Assembly: GCF_018130165.1 (NCBI RefSeq)
Contig: NZ_JAFCLZ010000038.1
Location: 1-64,000 of the forward strand
DNA length: 64,000 bases
Direction of reading: 5' to 3'
Source of the DNA: Bradyrhizobium sp. JYMT SZCCT0180
GTDB taxonomy: Bacteria > Pseudomonadota > Alphaproteobacteria > Rhizobiales > Xanthobacteraceae
Under the pieces are notes generated by a model. It worked only from the letters and a program-made list of their open reading frames with translations, was not told where the DNA came from and made no database searches. Made by a program: the position numbers and the translations under genes. Every line of letters starts with the position of its first letter. The first letter of the stretch is position 1. Below, one piece after another: positions 1 through 8,460 of this stretch.

Positions 1-75
1 CCGGCGTAAAATCAAGCGCGCCGGTTGGGACGACGCCTTCCTCTTGGCTACCCTCAGCCATATGCGATAGCCCTG

Positions 76-97
76 CCGCAAGCGGGGCGAGGTAAGA
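76..97. repeat. Fragment of a dispersed palindromic repeat
   Basis: A 22-nt stretch here is identical to the right end of the larger palindromic repeat at 16645-16787 (identical at 16765-16786). It lies just downstream of the stop codon of the GntR-type gene. The first 108 bases of the window hold no gene that I can support. It may be a truncated copy of the element, or a complete copy may begin outside the window. Confidence 0.55.
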
Positions 98-108
98 GAA
101 GAGCGCCT

Positions 109-846
109 CTACGGATGCGACACCGCGTAAAGCTCATACTCCCCGCGCACCAGCTCGATATGCGCGCGCATCGCGGCCGCGGCGCCGGCCTTGTCGCCGC
201 GCATGATCGCGACCACGACGCGGTCATGTTCGGCGTGCGATTTGGCGAGGCGCCCGAGATTGCGGAACTGCGCGCGCCGGAACGGCTGCACGCGCACCCG
301 CGTCGCCAGGGTCATCTCGGCGATATAGCCATTTTGCGAGCCGGCATAGATTGCGTTGTGAAAGCGCTCGTTGACCTCGTGGAAGCTTTCGGGATTGCCC
401 GCATGGCTTAGCACCCGCAGTTCCTCGTGGATTGCCTCCAGCTTCTGGCGATCCGCTGCTGGCATCCGCTCCGCGGCAAGTCCCGCGCACAGCGCTTCCA
501 GCTCCGCCATCGCCTCGAACATTTCCGTCAGCCGCTCGATCGACGGCTGCGCCACCACGGCGCCGCGATGGGCCCGGGATTCGACCAGACCACTCGCCAC
601 CAGCTGCCGCAGCGCCTCGCGCACCGGCGTTCGCGACACGCTGAAGCGCCGCGCAATATCGGTCTCGTCCAGCCCCGATCCCGGCGCCAGCACGCCGCGC
701 ACGATCTCGTCCGCAAGCTGCAGCCGCAATTCCTCTGCGCGCGTGACCTTGTCCGCCTGCGGCGAGGCACGGTCGACGCGCCGCACCACCGGCTCGCCTT
801 CGGGGCCGGATTGCGGGCTGCGGGTAGGAAGATCGTCAAGGCTCAT
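109..846 (-). CDS. GntR-family transcriptional regulator, FCD subfamily
   Basis: This 245-residue cytoplasmic DNA-binding protein has a winged helix-turn-helix at about residues 38-100, including a DETDIARRFSVSRTPVREAL stretch typical of GntR proteins. An all-helical FCD ligand-binding domain follows at about 110-230. The first 35 residues are a low-complexity polar extension. It is the last gene of the minus-strand unit that begins with the solute-binding protein at 8222, 33 bp after the HpxZ-like gene. The position suggests it controls that unit in response to the imported compound or a breakdown product. The ligand cannot be read from the sequence. Confidence 0.9.
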   Translation of the reverse strand: MSLDDLPTRSPQSGPEGEPVVRRVDRASPQADKVTRAEELRLQLADEIVRGVLAPGSGLDETDIARRFSVSRTPVREALRQLVASGLVESRAHRGAVVAQPSIERLTEMFEAMAELEALCAGLAAERMPAADRQKLEAIHEELRVLSHAGNPESFHEVNERFHNAIYAGSQNGYIAEMTLATRVRVQPFRRAQFRNLGRLAKSHAEHDRVVVAIMRGDKAGAAAAMRAHIELVRGEYELYAVSHP

Positions 847-879
847 GTCGTTTGACCCAAATCCTTTCGAAATCCTGCC

Positions 880-1272
880 CTACGAGGCCGGCTCGTCGAT
901 GATGCTGACGTGGGCGGCGACGATTCTCCACCCTTCGGAAAACCGCACCCAGGTCTGCATCTGCCGTCCCACCTTCTTGCCGCTCCACGCATCGCGATAG
1001 AACAATGTCGAGGCAACAGCGGTATCGCGGCCATAGCTGGTGATGACGGTCTTGTCGGTCGTACGCATCAGCCCCACCGGCGAGCGCCCAGCGCGGAACG
1101 CCATGATGGCCTCATAGCCGTAGAGATTTTCGGCGATGCCGTAGCGCAGCGTGCGGGGATCGTTGCGGAACAATTCATCCAGCACCGCGACGTCGTTCGA
1201 CACCAGCGCCGCTTCATAGCGCGCGAATTGCGCTGACACCTCGGCGAGCACGTCGGGAAGATCGATATCCAT
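880..1272 (-). CDS. hpxZ: AtzH-like / oxalurate catabolism protein HpxZ family (DUF3225)
   Basis: The 130-residue protein has an NTF2/SnoaL-like fold pattern and the conserved core of the AtzH/HpxZ family: an N-terminal helix, then DPRTLRYGIAENLYGYEAI, then the IVAAHVS strand near the C-terminus. I chose the ATG at 1272, which gives MDIDLPDVL. The longer frame only adds arginine- and cysteine-rich residues overlapping the upstream gene. Family members accompany AtzE-type amidases in cyanuric acid and oxalurate degradation gene sets, where the exact biochemical role is less settled than that of the amidase. It starts 14 bp after the amidase stop codon and is probably co-translated with it. Confidence 0.85.
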   Translation of the reverse strand: MDIDLPDVLAEVSAQFARYEAALVSNDVAVLDELFRNDPRTLRYGIAENLYGYEAIMAFRAGRSPVGLMRTTDKTVITSYGRDTAVASTLFYRDAWSGKKVGRQMQTWVRFSEGWRIVAAHVSIIDEPAS

Positions 1273-1286
1273 GGCTAAATTCCTCG

Positions 1287-2663
1287 CTAGATTCCTCTTG
1301 GCGCAGGCGCCGCAGCAACGCCGGATTGCTCCAGCGCATGAGCGACGCGAAGCGCTATATCCTCGCGCCACGGTGCGGCGATGATCTGGACTCCGATCGG
1401 CATCGGCTCCAGCGGCACCGGCACCGCGACCACGGGCAGCCCGATGAACGAAATCGGCTGGGTGTGAATGCCGATATTGGCGCGCACCGGCAGTTCGACG
1501 CCGTCGAGCTTGAACATTACCTGCCCGAGTTTGGGCGCGGTGCAGGGCGTCGCCGGCGCGATAATTACGTCGACCGATTTGAACAGCTCCAGCACTTGCG
1601 AGCGATACCAGCGGCGGAACTTTTGCGCGCGGTCGACCAGCGGCGCCGGCACCATCGCGCCCGCGATCAGACGATCGCGCACCGCCGGATCGAAATCGTT
1701 CGGGCGCTTACGCAGGCGATCGAGATGCAGCGACGCGCCCTCGGTGGTTGAGATGACGTAAGCCGCGGCTCGGGCGCGCGCGGCCTCGGGGATTTCAATC
1801 GTCTGCGTCGCACCGAGCGCCTTGGCGACGCGCGCCACGGCCTCGACGGCCTCCGGAAACACATTCTTCTGGAAATAGCCGCCGGCAATCGCGACCCGCA
1901 GGCCGCCGATGCCTTGCGCGAGCTGCGACGTCACTGGCTCGACCGCACGCGTCGAGCACGCGGCGTCGTCGGCATCAGGCCCCTGCATCGCATCATAGGC
2001 CAGTGCGAGATCGCCGACGCTGCGCGCAAAAGGTCCGAGATGATCGAAGCTCGCCACGAACGGAAACGAGCGCGCCCGCGACAGCCGGCCGTAGGTCGGC
2101 TTCAGGCCAAAGATCCCGCAGAACGACGACGGCACCCGGATCGAGCCATTGGTGTCCGAGCCCAGCGCGATCGGCACCAGGCCGCCGCCAACCGAACTGC
2201 CGGAACCACCGGATGAACCGCCCGTCATGCGGGTCGGATCATGCGGATTGCGCGACGGGCCGTCATGGACGTTCTCGCCGGTAAAGTCGTAGGCGTACTC
2301 ACCCATGTTGAGCGCGCCGACCAGGACGGCGCCCGCCGCCTCCATGCGCTCGACCAGCGTCGCATCGCGCGAAGACGGCGCGAGGTCGCGGTTGATCTTC
2401 GAGCCCGCGCGCGTCGGCAGGCCCTTCACGTCGAACAGGTTTTTCACCGCGAACGGCACGCCCGCGAGCGGGCCGACTTTCTGCCCCGCGGCGACAGCGG
2501 CATCGACGGCGCGGGCTTTCGCACGTGCGCGATCTGCGGTGACATCAGTGAATGAATTCAGCACAGGATCGTGCTTGGCAATCCGCGCCAATGCGGCTTC
2601 GGTCGCCGCCAGCGCCGTCATCTTGCCGCCGGCCACCGCCTGGGCGATCTCTTGTGCGGTCAT
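1287..2663 (-). CDS. atzE: AtzE-family amidohydrolase (amidase signature)
   Basis: This 458-residue cytoplasmic amidase has the complete Ser-cisSer-Lys triad: Lys74 in AVKNLFD, Ser150 in the GGSSGGS run and Ser174 in GSDTNGSIR. Members of this family hydrolyse small amides such as 1-carboxybiuret (AtzE) or oxalurate (the Hpx pathway). The start chosen is the ATG giving MTAQEIAQAVAGG, 7 bp after the stop of the AtzG-like gene. The upstream in-frame ATG at 2717 would overlap that gene and adds a proline/serine-rich tail. The AtzG partner and the peptide-type transporter point to an imported amide or ureide, but the substrate is inference. Confidence 0.88.
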   Translation of the reverse strand: MTAQEIAQAVAGGKMTALAATEAALARIAKHDPVLNSFTDVTADRARAKARAVDAAVAAGQKVGPLAGVPFAVKNLFDVKGLPTRAGSKINRDLAPSSRDATLVERMEAAGAVLVGALNMGEYAYDFTGENVHDGPSRNPHDPTRMTGGSSGGSGSSVGGGLVPIALGSDTNGSIRVPSSFCGIFGLKPTYGRLSRARSFPFVASFDHLGPFARSVGDLALAYDAMQGPDADDAACSTRAVEPVTSQLAQGIGGLRVAIAGGYFQKNVFPEAVEAVARVAKALGATQTIEIPEAARARAAAYVISTTEGASLHLDRLRKRPNDFDPAVRDRLIAGAMVPAPLVDRAQKFRRWYRSQVLELFKSVDVIIAPATPCTAPKLGQVMFKLDGVELPVRANIGIHTQPISFIGLPVVAVPVPLEPMPIGVQIIAAPWREDIALRVAHALEQSGVAAAPAPRGI

Positions 2664-2670
2664 GGCGCGG

Positions 2671-2862
2671 TCAGGCTGCGAAGACACTGGCGGGCTCGGT
2701 TTCGTCGGGCAATGCAAATTCGTCGACCAGACGCGCCAGCCTCAGCGATACTTCGAGGTTCGCACGCACCGCCGGCCGCCAGGAATCTTCCACCGGCAAC
2801 GCCAAGGCTTTCGCGACGGCGTCGATATAGTCGTCCAGGGGTTCGGCCAATTTACCCGTCAC
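2671..2862 (-). CDS. atzG: AtzG-like small subunit (DUF4089)
   Basis: This 63-residue protein matches the short helical DUF4089/AtzG family. In the cyanuric acid pathway AtzG forms a heterotetramer with AtzE and is needed for stable amidase. The start is GTG at 2862, supported by a GGGAGA ribosome binding site 4 bases upstream. It is the first of three tightly packed genes (AtzG, AtzE, HpxZ-like) and lies just downstream of a palindromic repeat that separates it from the ABC transporter ATPase gene. The same trio occurs as HpxX, HpxY and HpxZ in oxalurate degradation gene sets. Confidence 0.85.
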   Translation of the reverse strand: MTGKLAEPLDDYIDAVAKALALPVEDSWRPAVRANLEVSLRLARLVDEFALPDETEPASVFAA

Positions 2863-2878
2863 GTTCTCTCCCTATCTT

Positions 2879-2954
2879 GTCATCGCCCGGCTTGACCGGG
2901 CGATCCAGTAAACACCGGCGATTACTGGATGCCCCGCTTTCGCGGAGCATGACA
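2879..2954. repeat. Dispersed palindromic repeat, family A
   Basis: Two hairpins, one built on GCCCGGCTTGACCGGGC and one on CCCCGCTTTCGCGG, are bounded by TGTCAT and ATGACA ends. The left half, with its GATCCAGTA tail, recurs in reverse orientation at 24537-24638. It lies 6 bp beyond the stop of the double ATPase gene (minus strand). It could act as an mRNA 3' end stabiliser or processing site within the operon. Confidence 0.75.
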
Positions 2955-2960
2955 GCAAAA

Positions 2961-4670
2961 TCAAACCGGCAACGGCGGATGCGGGATCGCCGTCAGCAGT
3001 TCCTTTGTATAGGCGTCCTGCGGATTGCCCAAGACCTGTTCGGACGGGCCCTGTTCCACGATTCGTCCCGCGCGCATCACGATGACACGATCGCACAACA
3101 GGCGCACCACATTCAAATCATGGGAGACAAACAGATAACTCATGCCCATCGACGACTTGAGGTCCTGCAGCAGATTGAGCACCACTGCCTGGACGGAAAC
3201 GTCGAGCGCCGCGGTCGGCTCGTCGAGGATCACGAGTTTTGGGTGCAGCGCAATCGCGCGGGCGATGCCGACGCGGGCCTTCTGGCCGCCGGACAATTGG
3301 TGCGGAAAGCGATCGAGCAGATTAATGGGGAGACCCACCAGCCCGGCGAGTTCCTCGCAACGGGCGCGCAGCGCATCGCGTCCCCTGATGTCGCCGAGCT
3401 GCATGATCGGATCGACGATGGCGCGCGCCGCCGTGAAGCGCGGGTTGAGGCTATCGGTCGGATCCTGGAACACCATCTGGATGCTCTTGCGCAACGGGAG
3501 CCGCGCGAAGGCGTTGGGCAGCATGGTGCCGATCTCGTCGCCATCGAACACGATGCGGCCCGAGGTCTGGTCCAGCAGCCGCATCACCATCATCGACGTC
3601 GTCGATTTGCCGCAACCGGATTCACCGACCAGGCCGACGCTCTCGCCGTGGCCAACCGAAAAGCTGATTCCGTCGACCGCGCGGAACAGTTCGGCCTCGA
3701 TCGGCGGCTTGCGCGAGAACAGCTTACCGAGAACAGCCGTGGCGCCCTGGCGCGGATATTCCTTCACCAGTTTCTCGACCAGCAGCAGCGGCTTGGTTTC
3801 GTTGTCGGCCGGCACAGCTGAAGTCAGTGCCGGCAGCGCCGCCGCGTCTTCTTCCGGCAACAGATCGCGCAAGGAGACGCCGATCCGCGGCGTCGCGCGC
3901 ATCAGCTTCTTGGTGTAGGCATGTTCGGGGTTGGCGAAGATGTCGGCGGATTTCGCGGTCTCGACCACCCGGCCCTTTTCCATCACCACCACACGATCGC
4001 AATAGGCGGCGGCGAGGCCGAGGTCATGCGTGATCAGGATCGTCGACATGCCGCGCCGTTTCGTGAGTTCGACAATCAGATCCATCACCGCTTTCTGCGT
4101 GGTGACGTCAAGGCCGGTGGTCGGCTCGTCGGCGATCAGGAGCTGCGGATTGCAAGCCAGCGCCAGCGCGATCACGACGCGCTGGCACATGCCGCCGGAA
4201 AGTTCGAACGGATAGGCATGGTACCGCTCGCGCGGGCGCGCGATCTTGACCTGCTCCAGCGCCTCGATCGCCTTCTCGCCGCGATCACTGGCCGCTGACT
4301 GCACATGCTGGCGCAGCACGTCCTCGATCTGGTCGCCAACCTTGCGGATCGGATTGAGCGCCGCGCGCGGGTTCTGGAAGATCATCGAGATTTCGCGGCC
4401 GCGCAAATCCCGCATCTGGTTCTCGGTCGCGACCTTGACGTCGATGCCGGAAAACATCACCGAGCCTTCGGCGATCTTGCCGGCGCGGTCGAGGATCCGC
4501 ATCACGGCATAGGATGTCACCGACTTGCCGGAGCCGGACTCGCCGACGATACCGAGCGTCTCGCCCTTGGCCACGGAGATGTTGACGTGCTGCACCGCTT
4601 TCACGATGCCGCGCCGCGTGGCGAATTCCACCGTGAGATCGTTGACGTCGAGCAATGGCTGCGCGGTCAT
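2961..4670 (-). CDS. Peptide-type ABC transporter, fused double ATP-binding protein (DppD-DppF-like)
   Basis: This 569-residue cytoplasmic ATPase has two complete ABC domains. The first has Walker A GESGSGKS at 43-50, signature LSGGMCQRV and Walker B LLIADEPTTGLD. The second has GESGCGKST, LSGGQKARVGIARA and LVILDEPTAALD. A proline- and charge-rich linker joins them near residue 285. The ATG at 4670 (MTAQPLLDV) is preferred to one 17 codons upstream, which would overlap the permease gene. Fusion of the two ATPases into one chain is common in rhizobial dipeptide/nickel-family transporters. It energises the two permeases encoded just upstream. Confidence 0.92.
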   Translation of the reverse strand: MTAQPLLDVNDLTVEFATRRGIVKAVQHVNISVAKGETLGIVGESGSGKSVTSYAVMRILDRAGKIAEGSVMFSGIDVKVATENQMRDLRGREISMIFQNPRAALNPIRKVGDQIEDVLRQHVQSAASDRGEKAIEALEQVKIARPRERYHAYPFELSGGMCQRVVIALALACNPQLLIADEPTTGLDVTTQKAVMDLIVELTKRRGMSTILITHDLGLAAAYCDRVVVMEKGRVVETAKSADIFANPEHAYTKKLMRATPRIGVSLRDLLPEEDAAALPALTSAVPADNETKPLLLVEKLVKEYPRQGATAVLGKLFSRKPPIEAELFRAVDGISFSVGHGESVGLVGESGCGKSTTSMMVMRLLDQTSGRIVFDGDEIGTMLPNAFARLPLRKSIQMVFQDPTDSLNPRFTAARAIVDPIMQLGDIRGRDALRARCEELAGLVGLPINLLDRFPHQLSGGQKARVGIARAIALHPKLVILDEPTAALDVSVQAVVLNLLQDLKSSMGMSYLFVSHDLNVVRLLCDRVIVMRAGRIVEQGPSEQVLGNPQDAYTKELLTAIPHPPLPV

Positions 4671-4680
4671 CGGTATGTCC

Positions 4681-5580
4681 TCAGGTTCTTCGCTGCGGAT
4701 CGACGATATCGCGCAGACCATCGCCGAGCAGGTTGAAGCAAAACACCGCGATCATCAGCGCGAGGCCGGGGAACAGCGCGATCCACCATTCGCCCGACAC
4801 CATGAAGCCGGCGCCCTCCGCGACCATGATGCCCCATTCGGCGGTCGGCGGCCGCACGCCAAGGCCGATGAAGGACAGACCGGCGGCGTTGAGGATCGCG
4901 TAACCCATGGTCAGCGACATCTGCACGATCATGATCGGCATGATGTTGGGCAGGATGTGCACCAGCAGAATCCGGAATTCGCCATTGCCCGACAACCGCG
5001 CCGCCTGCACGAAGCCGGCGTTGCGCCGGACATTGGCCTCGGCGCGGGCGACGCGGGCATAGAGCGGAAAATTCACGATCGCGGTGGCGATGATGATGTT
5101 CTGCACGGTATTGCCGAGCGCCGCGACGATGCCCATCGCCAGCACGAACAGCGGAAACGCCATGATGGTGTCGGCGACACGTCCGACGATGCGGTCGGTC
5201 CAGCCGCCGAAATAGCCGCCGGCGATGCCGGCAAGCCCGCCCATCAGGAACACCAGAGCCACGGAAGCGACCGCGATGAACACATCCAGCCGGGTGGCGA
5301 CGATGACGCGGCTGAAGATATCGCGGCCCAATTGATCGGTGCCGAACCAGTGCGCCGCCGACGGCGCCTTCAAGGCAGCTGATGTGTCGCTGGCGAGCGG
5401 ATCGTAGGGCACAATGTAGGGACCGAACACGGCCGCGAACAGGATCACGATCAACAGCCCAAAGGCAAACGCGGTCACGCGGTTCTCGCCGAGCACATAG
5501 CGGGTGTGTTCGAAGATCGCTGTTAGTCCCGACGTTCGCGCGGGACCGACAGGTTCGACGGCAGGCGCAACGGTGCTCAT
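4681..5580 (-). CDS. Peptide-type ABC transporter permease (DppC-like)
   Basis: The 299-residue inner-membrane protein has an N-terminal cytoplasmic stretch, a first membrane segment near residues 37-57 and a BPD_transp_1 domain. The domain includes the GTDQLGRDIFSRVI loop characteristic of DppC-type permeases. The EAA-like cytoplasmic loop lies around VRAEANVRRNAGFVQAAR-type sequence (about residues 180-200). It pairs with the DppB-like permease encoded 2 bp upstream and with the double ATPase. The substrate is probably a small amide or peptide-like compound, judged from the amidase genes downstream. Confidence 0.92.
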   Translation of the reverse strand: MSTVAPAVEPVGPARTSGLTAIFEHTRYVLGENRVTAFAFGLLIVILFAAVFGPYIVPYDPLASDTSAALKAPSAAHWFGTDQLGRDIFSRVIVATRLDVFIAVASVALVFLMGGLAGIAGGYFGGWTDRIVGRVADTIMAFPLFVLAMGIVAALGNTVQNIIIATAIVNFPLYARVARAEANVRRNAGFVQAARLSGNGEFRILLVHILPNIMPIMIVQMSLTMGYAILNAAGLSFIGLGVRPPTAEWGIMVAEGAGFMVSGEWWIALFPGLALMIAVFCFNLLGDGLRDIVDPQRRT

Positions 5581-5582
5581 GC

Positions 5583-6596
5583 TTACCCTTCCAATCTCAC
5601 GCGCGGATCGATTACGCCGTACAGAATGTCGATGATCAGATTGAGCAGTACGTACATGACCGCCATGGTCAGCACAAAGCCCTGCACCGGCGCAAAGTCC
5701 GACGAGATCAGCGCTTCCACCGCGTAGGAGCCGATGCCGGGCCAGGCGAAGACTTTTTCCACCAGCACGTTGGCCCCGAGCAGGAACGAGAACACCATGC
5801 TGAGCGTGGTGATCACAGGCAGCATCGCGTTACGGAACGCATAGGTGACGATCACGGTACCCGGCGACAGGCCAGAGGCGCGCGCCGTGCGCACGAAATC
5901 CGAGGCCAGCACCGCCAGCATCGAGGCCCGCGTCATGCGCGCGATCGGCGCCAGCGAGAAAATCGCCAGCGTCGTCGCGGGCAGGATCAGCTGGCTCAGC
6001 GCGGAGCGAAACGCCTCGAGATCGCGCGCGATCAGGGTGTCGATGAGATAGAAGCCGGTCACGGTCGGCGGCGCGCTGTAGAACACGTCGAGCCGGCCGA
6101 GCGGTGCCGGCGACCAGCCGAGCCGGAAATAGAAGATGTAGACCAGCACCAGACCGGTGAAGAACACCGGCAGCGAGACTCCGGCCGTCGTCGTTATCCG
6201 GCACAGGTGGTCGATCCACGAGCCAGGCCGGGTGGCGGCCAGCACGCCGAGCGGGATCGCGATCACGATGGACACAAACAGGCCGAGCAGCGTCAGTTCG
6301 GCGGAAGCCGGCAGGCGATTGCGGATTTCGGCGGCGACGGGCTGGCCGGTGGTCAGCGAATTGCCGAAATCGCCATGGGCGAGATCATTGGTGTAGCGGA
6401 AGAACTGTTCGATCAGCGGCTTGTCGAGTCCGAGTTTTTTCCGGATCTGCTCGACCGCCTCCTTGGTCGCGGCGGGCCCGGCAAAATACGCGGCGGGATC
6501 GCCGGGCAGCGCCCGCGTCAGCAGGAACGTCACGATCACGACCCCGATCAGCGACGGGATCGCAAACATCAGCCGCTTGCCGATCATGGTCAGCAT
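5583..6596 (-). CDS. Peptide-type ABC transporter permease (DppB-like)
   Basis: The 337-residue inner-membrane protein begins with a membrane segment at about residues 9-29 (LMFAIPSLIGVVIVTFLLTR). The ALPGDPA loop that follows is typical of DppB/OppB permeases. At least five further hydrophobic segments follow, plus the DFVRTARASGLS cytoplasmic coupling loop. The gene begins 6 bp after the stop of the solute-binding protein gene and is followed by the DppC-like gene after 2 bp, so the three are almost certainly one transcript. Confidence 0.92.
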   Translation of the reverse strand: MLTMIGKRLMFAIPSLIGVVIVTFLLTRALPGDPAAYFAGPAATKEAVEQIRKKLGLDKPLIEQFFRYTNDLAHGDFGNSLTTGQPVAAEIRNRLPASAELTLLGLFVSIVIAIPLGVLAATRPGSWIDHLCRITTTAGVSLPVFFTGLVLVYIFYFRLGWSPAPLGRLDVFYSAPPTVTGFYLIDTLIARDLEAFRSALSQLILPATTLAIFSLAPIARMTRASMLAVLASDFVRTARASGLSPGTVIVTYAFRNAMLPVITTLSMVFSFLLGANVLVEKVFAWPGIGSYAVEALISSDFAPVQGFVLTMAVMYVLLNLIIDILYGVIDPRVRLEG

Positions 6597-6602
6597 GGCG
6601 GA

Positions 6603-8222
6603 TTACGCCTTCACCAGCGCACGATAATCGAGACGGCGGTGGAACCAGTATTGATAGCCCGAGATGTTCTTCTGCATCGCGACGTTGACAAAGGGCTGAT
6701 ACAGCGGAATCCGCGGGATGTCCTTATAGGCGAGATCGACAAAGCCCTTCACGTCGCTGTCGTAGGCCGCCTTGTCACCAGTCGAGGCCGCGTTGCGTGC
6801 GCCGTCGATGAGCTTGTCCATCTCCGGCGACTTGTAGCTCATGGTGTTGAAGACGGAATTGTTGCCGTGATAGCACCAGTAGAAGAAGTATTCGGGGTAA
6901 TCGAGCCAGCCCGAGAACACGTTGGTGTAGAGCGGCATCTCCTTCTTGTTCAACTCGGTGCGCCAGTTGGCGCCGGGGATCTTGTTGATCGTGGTCTTGA
7001 TGCCGATCTGGGCGAGGCTCTCCTGCACCAGCACGCAGAGCGGCTCGTTGACCCCTGCGAAATTGAGATCGAACGAGATCGTGGTCTCGAAGCCGCTGGC
7101 GTAGCCGGCTTCCGCGAGCAGCGCCTTCGCCTTGGCCATGTCGGTGGCGTATTTGGTCGGCTGCGGCCACGCCACTTCGGTGGCCTTTTCGGCGGACGCG
7201 CCGAACATCGGGTTGGCGAGGCCGAACAGCACGACGTCCATGATTTTCTGATAGGGCAGCGCGTAGGCGATCGCCTGGCGCACCTTGGGATTATCGAACG
7301 GCGGCTTGGTGACGTTCATGCCGATATACTGGATGCCGTTACTGAACGGCAGCGACACCACATTGAGCTTGCCGTTGGCCTTCATCTCCTGGAAATCCTT
7401 GAACGGCAGTTCATAGGAGATGTCGGCGTCGCCACGCTCCAGCAGCGCGCGGCGGTTGCCGGCCTGCGGCACCATGCGCCAGATCACGCGCTTGATCTTC
7501 GGCAGGGGACCGCCGACCCAGGCGTCGTTGCGCTCCATGATGACTTCGGTGCCGGCGGTCCACTTCGACAGCTTGTAGGCGCCGGAGCCCGCGGTCTGCT
7601 GTTTTGTATATTCGAGACCCCAGGGATCCTTCTCGGAGGCGTTCTTCTTCACGAGCTCCGAATTGACTATGCAGGGCACGATGACGGCGAGGTCGGGGAT
7701 CGTCAGGCGGTCTTTCTTGGCAAAGTCGACGCGCAGCGTGTTGTCGTCGACGACAACGAACTGCTCGGGCTTGGTCAGCGAGCCCGCGCTCATCTGGAAG
7801 GTCGGGAAGCCGCCGACCGAGACCGCGCGATCGAGCGACCATTTGACGTCCTTGGCCGCGACCGGCGTGCCGTCATGGAATTTCGCGTTCTTCTTCAGCT
7901 TGAAGGTCACCGACATGTCGTCGATCTTCATGTCGTCGGCGAGTTCGCCCTTGAACTTGTCGCGGTCGTAATACGGCACGCCTCCGGGACCGCTCTTCAT
8001 CTCGTGGGTGATCAGGCGGTCGTAGCAATTCCACGACACTTCATAACCGGGCACGTTGGTGCCGACGCCATGGATGTCGAGGTTGTTGGGACCGCCTTCC
8101 GAGACAATCAGAAGCGTCTCCGACCGCGCATCGGCCTTGGCGGGGGAGAAGATGGCCGGCGCCGGCACCAGGGCGCCCGCGGCCACCCCGGTGACGGATT
8201 TCAGGAAATCGCGACGCTTCAT
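6603..8222 (-). CDS. ABC transporter substrate-binding protein, family 5 (dipeptide/oligopeptide type)
   Basis: The 539-residue protein starts with a twin-arginine signal (MKRRDFLKS) followed by a hydrophobic stretch and an AKADA cleavage region. It is therefore likely exported folded to the periplasm. The body is an SBP_bac_5 domain with the usual KNAKFHDGTPVAAKDVKWS and RQAIAYALPYQKI motifs. The ATG at 8222 is used rather than one four codons upstream because it places the twin arginines at positions 3-4. It is the first gene of the transporter-amidase unit. The ligand is unknown; a ureide, amide or short peptide would fit. Confidence 0.9.
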   Translation of the reverse strand: MKRRDFLKSVTGVAAGALVPAPAIFSPAKADARSETLLIVSEGGPNNLDIHGVGTNVPGYEVSWNCYDRLITHEMKSGPGGVPYYDRDKFKGELADDMKIDDMSVTFKLKKNAKFHDGTPVAAKDVKWSLDRAVSVGGFPTFQMSAGSLTKPEQFVVVDDNTLRVDFAKKDRLTIPDLAVIVPCIVNSELVKKNASEKDPWGLEYTKQQTAGSGAYKLSKWTAGTEVIMERNDAWVGGPLPKIKRVIWRMVPQAGNRRALLERGDADISYELPFKDFQEMKANGKLNVVSLPFSNGIQYIGMNVTKPPFDNPKVRQAIAYALPYQKIMDVVLFGLANPMFGASAEKATEVAWPQPTKYATDMAKAKALLAEAGYASGFETTISFDLNFAGVNEPLCVLVQESLAQIGIKTTINKIPGANWRTELNKKEMPLYTNVFSGWLDYPEYFFYWCYHGNNSVFNTMSYKSPEMDKLIDGARNAASTGDKAAYDSDVKGFVDLAYKDIPRIPLYQPFVNVAMQKNISGYQYWFHRRLDYRALVKA

Positions 8223-8378
8223 GTGATGCTCCAACGCCTGAGGGAAACGGCTTTGGAACCGGGAATCGCAAGGTTCGTGCCAAACCTTAATGGAAAGCTA
8301 AATCTGATATAATTATCTGATAATACTACTGAATATCAATTTTATGATGCATCTGGCTCCGCCAACGCGACGCTCAAA

Positions 8379-8438
8379 TTGCATACAAAGAGGCAGATTT
8401 GCTTACTTGCTATGCAAATATTTTTGCGCGCCTCTTTG
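8379..8438. promoter_or_regulatory. Nested inverted repeats in the leader of the transporter unit
   Basis: An outer perfect 9-bp inverted repeat (CAAAGAGGC at 8386-8394 and GCCTCTTTG at 8430-8438) encloses an inner 6-bp one (ATTTGC at 8397-8402 and GCAAAT at 8414-8419). An alternative pair, TTGCATA (8379-8385) with TATGCAA (8411-8417), overlaps them. The block lies about 160 bp upstream of the solute-binding protein start, in the 238-bp gap before the APH-like gene. The rest of the gap is A+T-rich with two direct ATCTGAT copies. It may be an operator, an RNA structure or a terminator for the APH-like gene. Confidence 0.4.
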
Positions 8439-8460
8439 ATGTGCGGTTTCGTCGCACCCG

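Noticed and set aside
1..108. A gene at the left edge
   Set aside because: The only frame present, running from 25 to 411 on the plus strand, is antisense to the GntR-type regulator.
5382..8312. A 976-codon open frame on the plus strand opposite the transporter genes
   Set aside because: Its product is rich in Arg, His, Asp and Gln with no domain, and it lies entirely antisense to well-supported permease and binding-protein genes. Long antisense frames are common at this G+C content.
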